From Verrucomicrobiota bacterium (GTDB lineage: Bacteria; Verrucomicrobiota; Verrucomicrobiia; Opitutales; Opitutaceae): DNA of 5,026 nucleotides. The position numbers and the translations under genes were made by a program. The first letter of the stretch is position 1, and each line of letters opens with the position of its first letter. Positions 5,008 through 5,026 of this stretch are shown here, one piece after another. The stretch lies in contig JAEWBF010000124.1 in NCBI GenBank assembly GCA_023391285.1, positions 1 to 5,026 on the forward strand, written 5' to 3'. The notes under the pieces were generated by a model. It ran no database searches. It was given only the letters and a program-made list of their open reading frames with translations, and was not told where the DNA came from.

Positions 5008-5026
5008 TGGGGGGGGCGGGCCCGCG

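Overview
The window looks like chromosomal housekeeping DNA from a GC-rich bacterium, most likely a verrucomicrobium close to Opitutaceae. The reasons are the high GC content, the near absence of Shine-Dalgarno sequences, a lysine-tailed starch-binding-like small protein of a type I associate with that group, and small GC-rich palindromes between genes. The taxonomic placement is inference. No phage, transposon, CRISPR array, toxin-antitoxin pair or biosynthetic cluster is visible.

Layout from left to right: (1) the 5' part of a conserved hypothetical gene on the minus strand, running off the left edge; (2) divergent from it, a DUF374-type lysophospholipid acyltransferase on the plus strand; (3) two adjacent perfect hairpins sharing the same stem core, the second a good terminator; (4) convergent to the acyltransferase, a 120-residue minus-strand protein with a lysine-rich tail and a CBM20/CBM48-like beta domain; (5) a minus-strand tRNA-Ala(CGC) with an encoded CCA and a compensated change of the 19-56 tertiary pair; (6) a minus-strand two-gene unit in which a 41-residue single-pass membrane peptide overlaps by ATGA with a YacL-like membrane PIN-TRAM protein; (7) divergent from it by 31 bp, an EVE-domain protein; (8) accA, with a perfect TTGACA box placed so that the mRNA would be leaderless or nearly so, followed by a strong terminator; (9) a non-coding tail with heptad repeats in opposite orientations around that terminator, a 10-bp-stem palindrome and a G run.

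The genes do not form one pathway. Two concern lipids (the acyltransferase and acetyl-CoA carboxylase alpha subunit, which supplies malonyl-CoA for fatty-acid synthesis), and two look RNA-related (PIN-TRAM, EVE). Orientation changes often, yet the plus strand is C-rich throughout: plus-strand genes prefer C-ending codons and minus-strand genes prefer G-ending ones. That suggests replication-strand skew, with the minus strand leading. The tRNA-Ala(CGC) reads GCG, the alanine codon favoured by the minus-strand genes.

The observations most worth following are the unannotated 41-residue membrane peptide coupled to the PIN-TRAM gene, the A19-U56 exchange in the tRNA, the lysine-tailed carbohydrate-binding-like protein, and the twin hairpins. 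I see no clear evidence of a large undescribed system.
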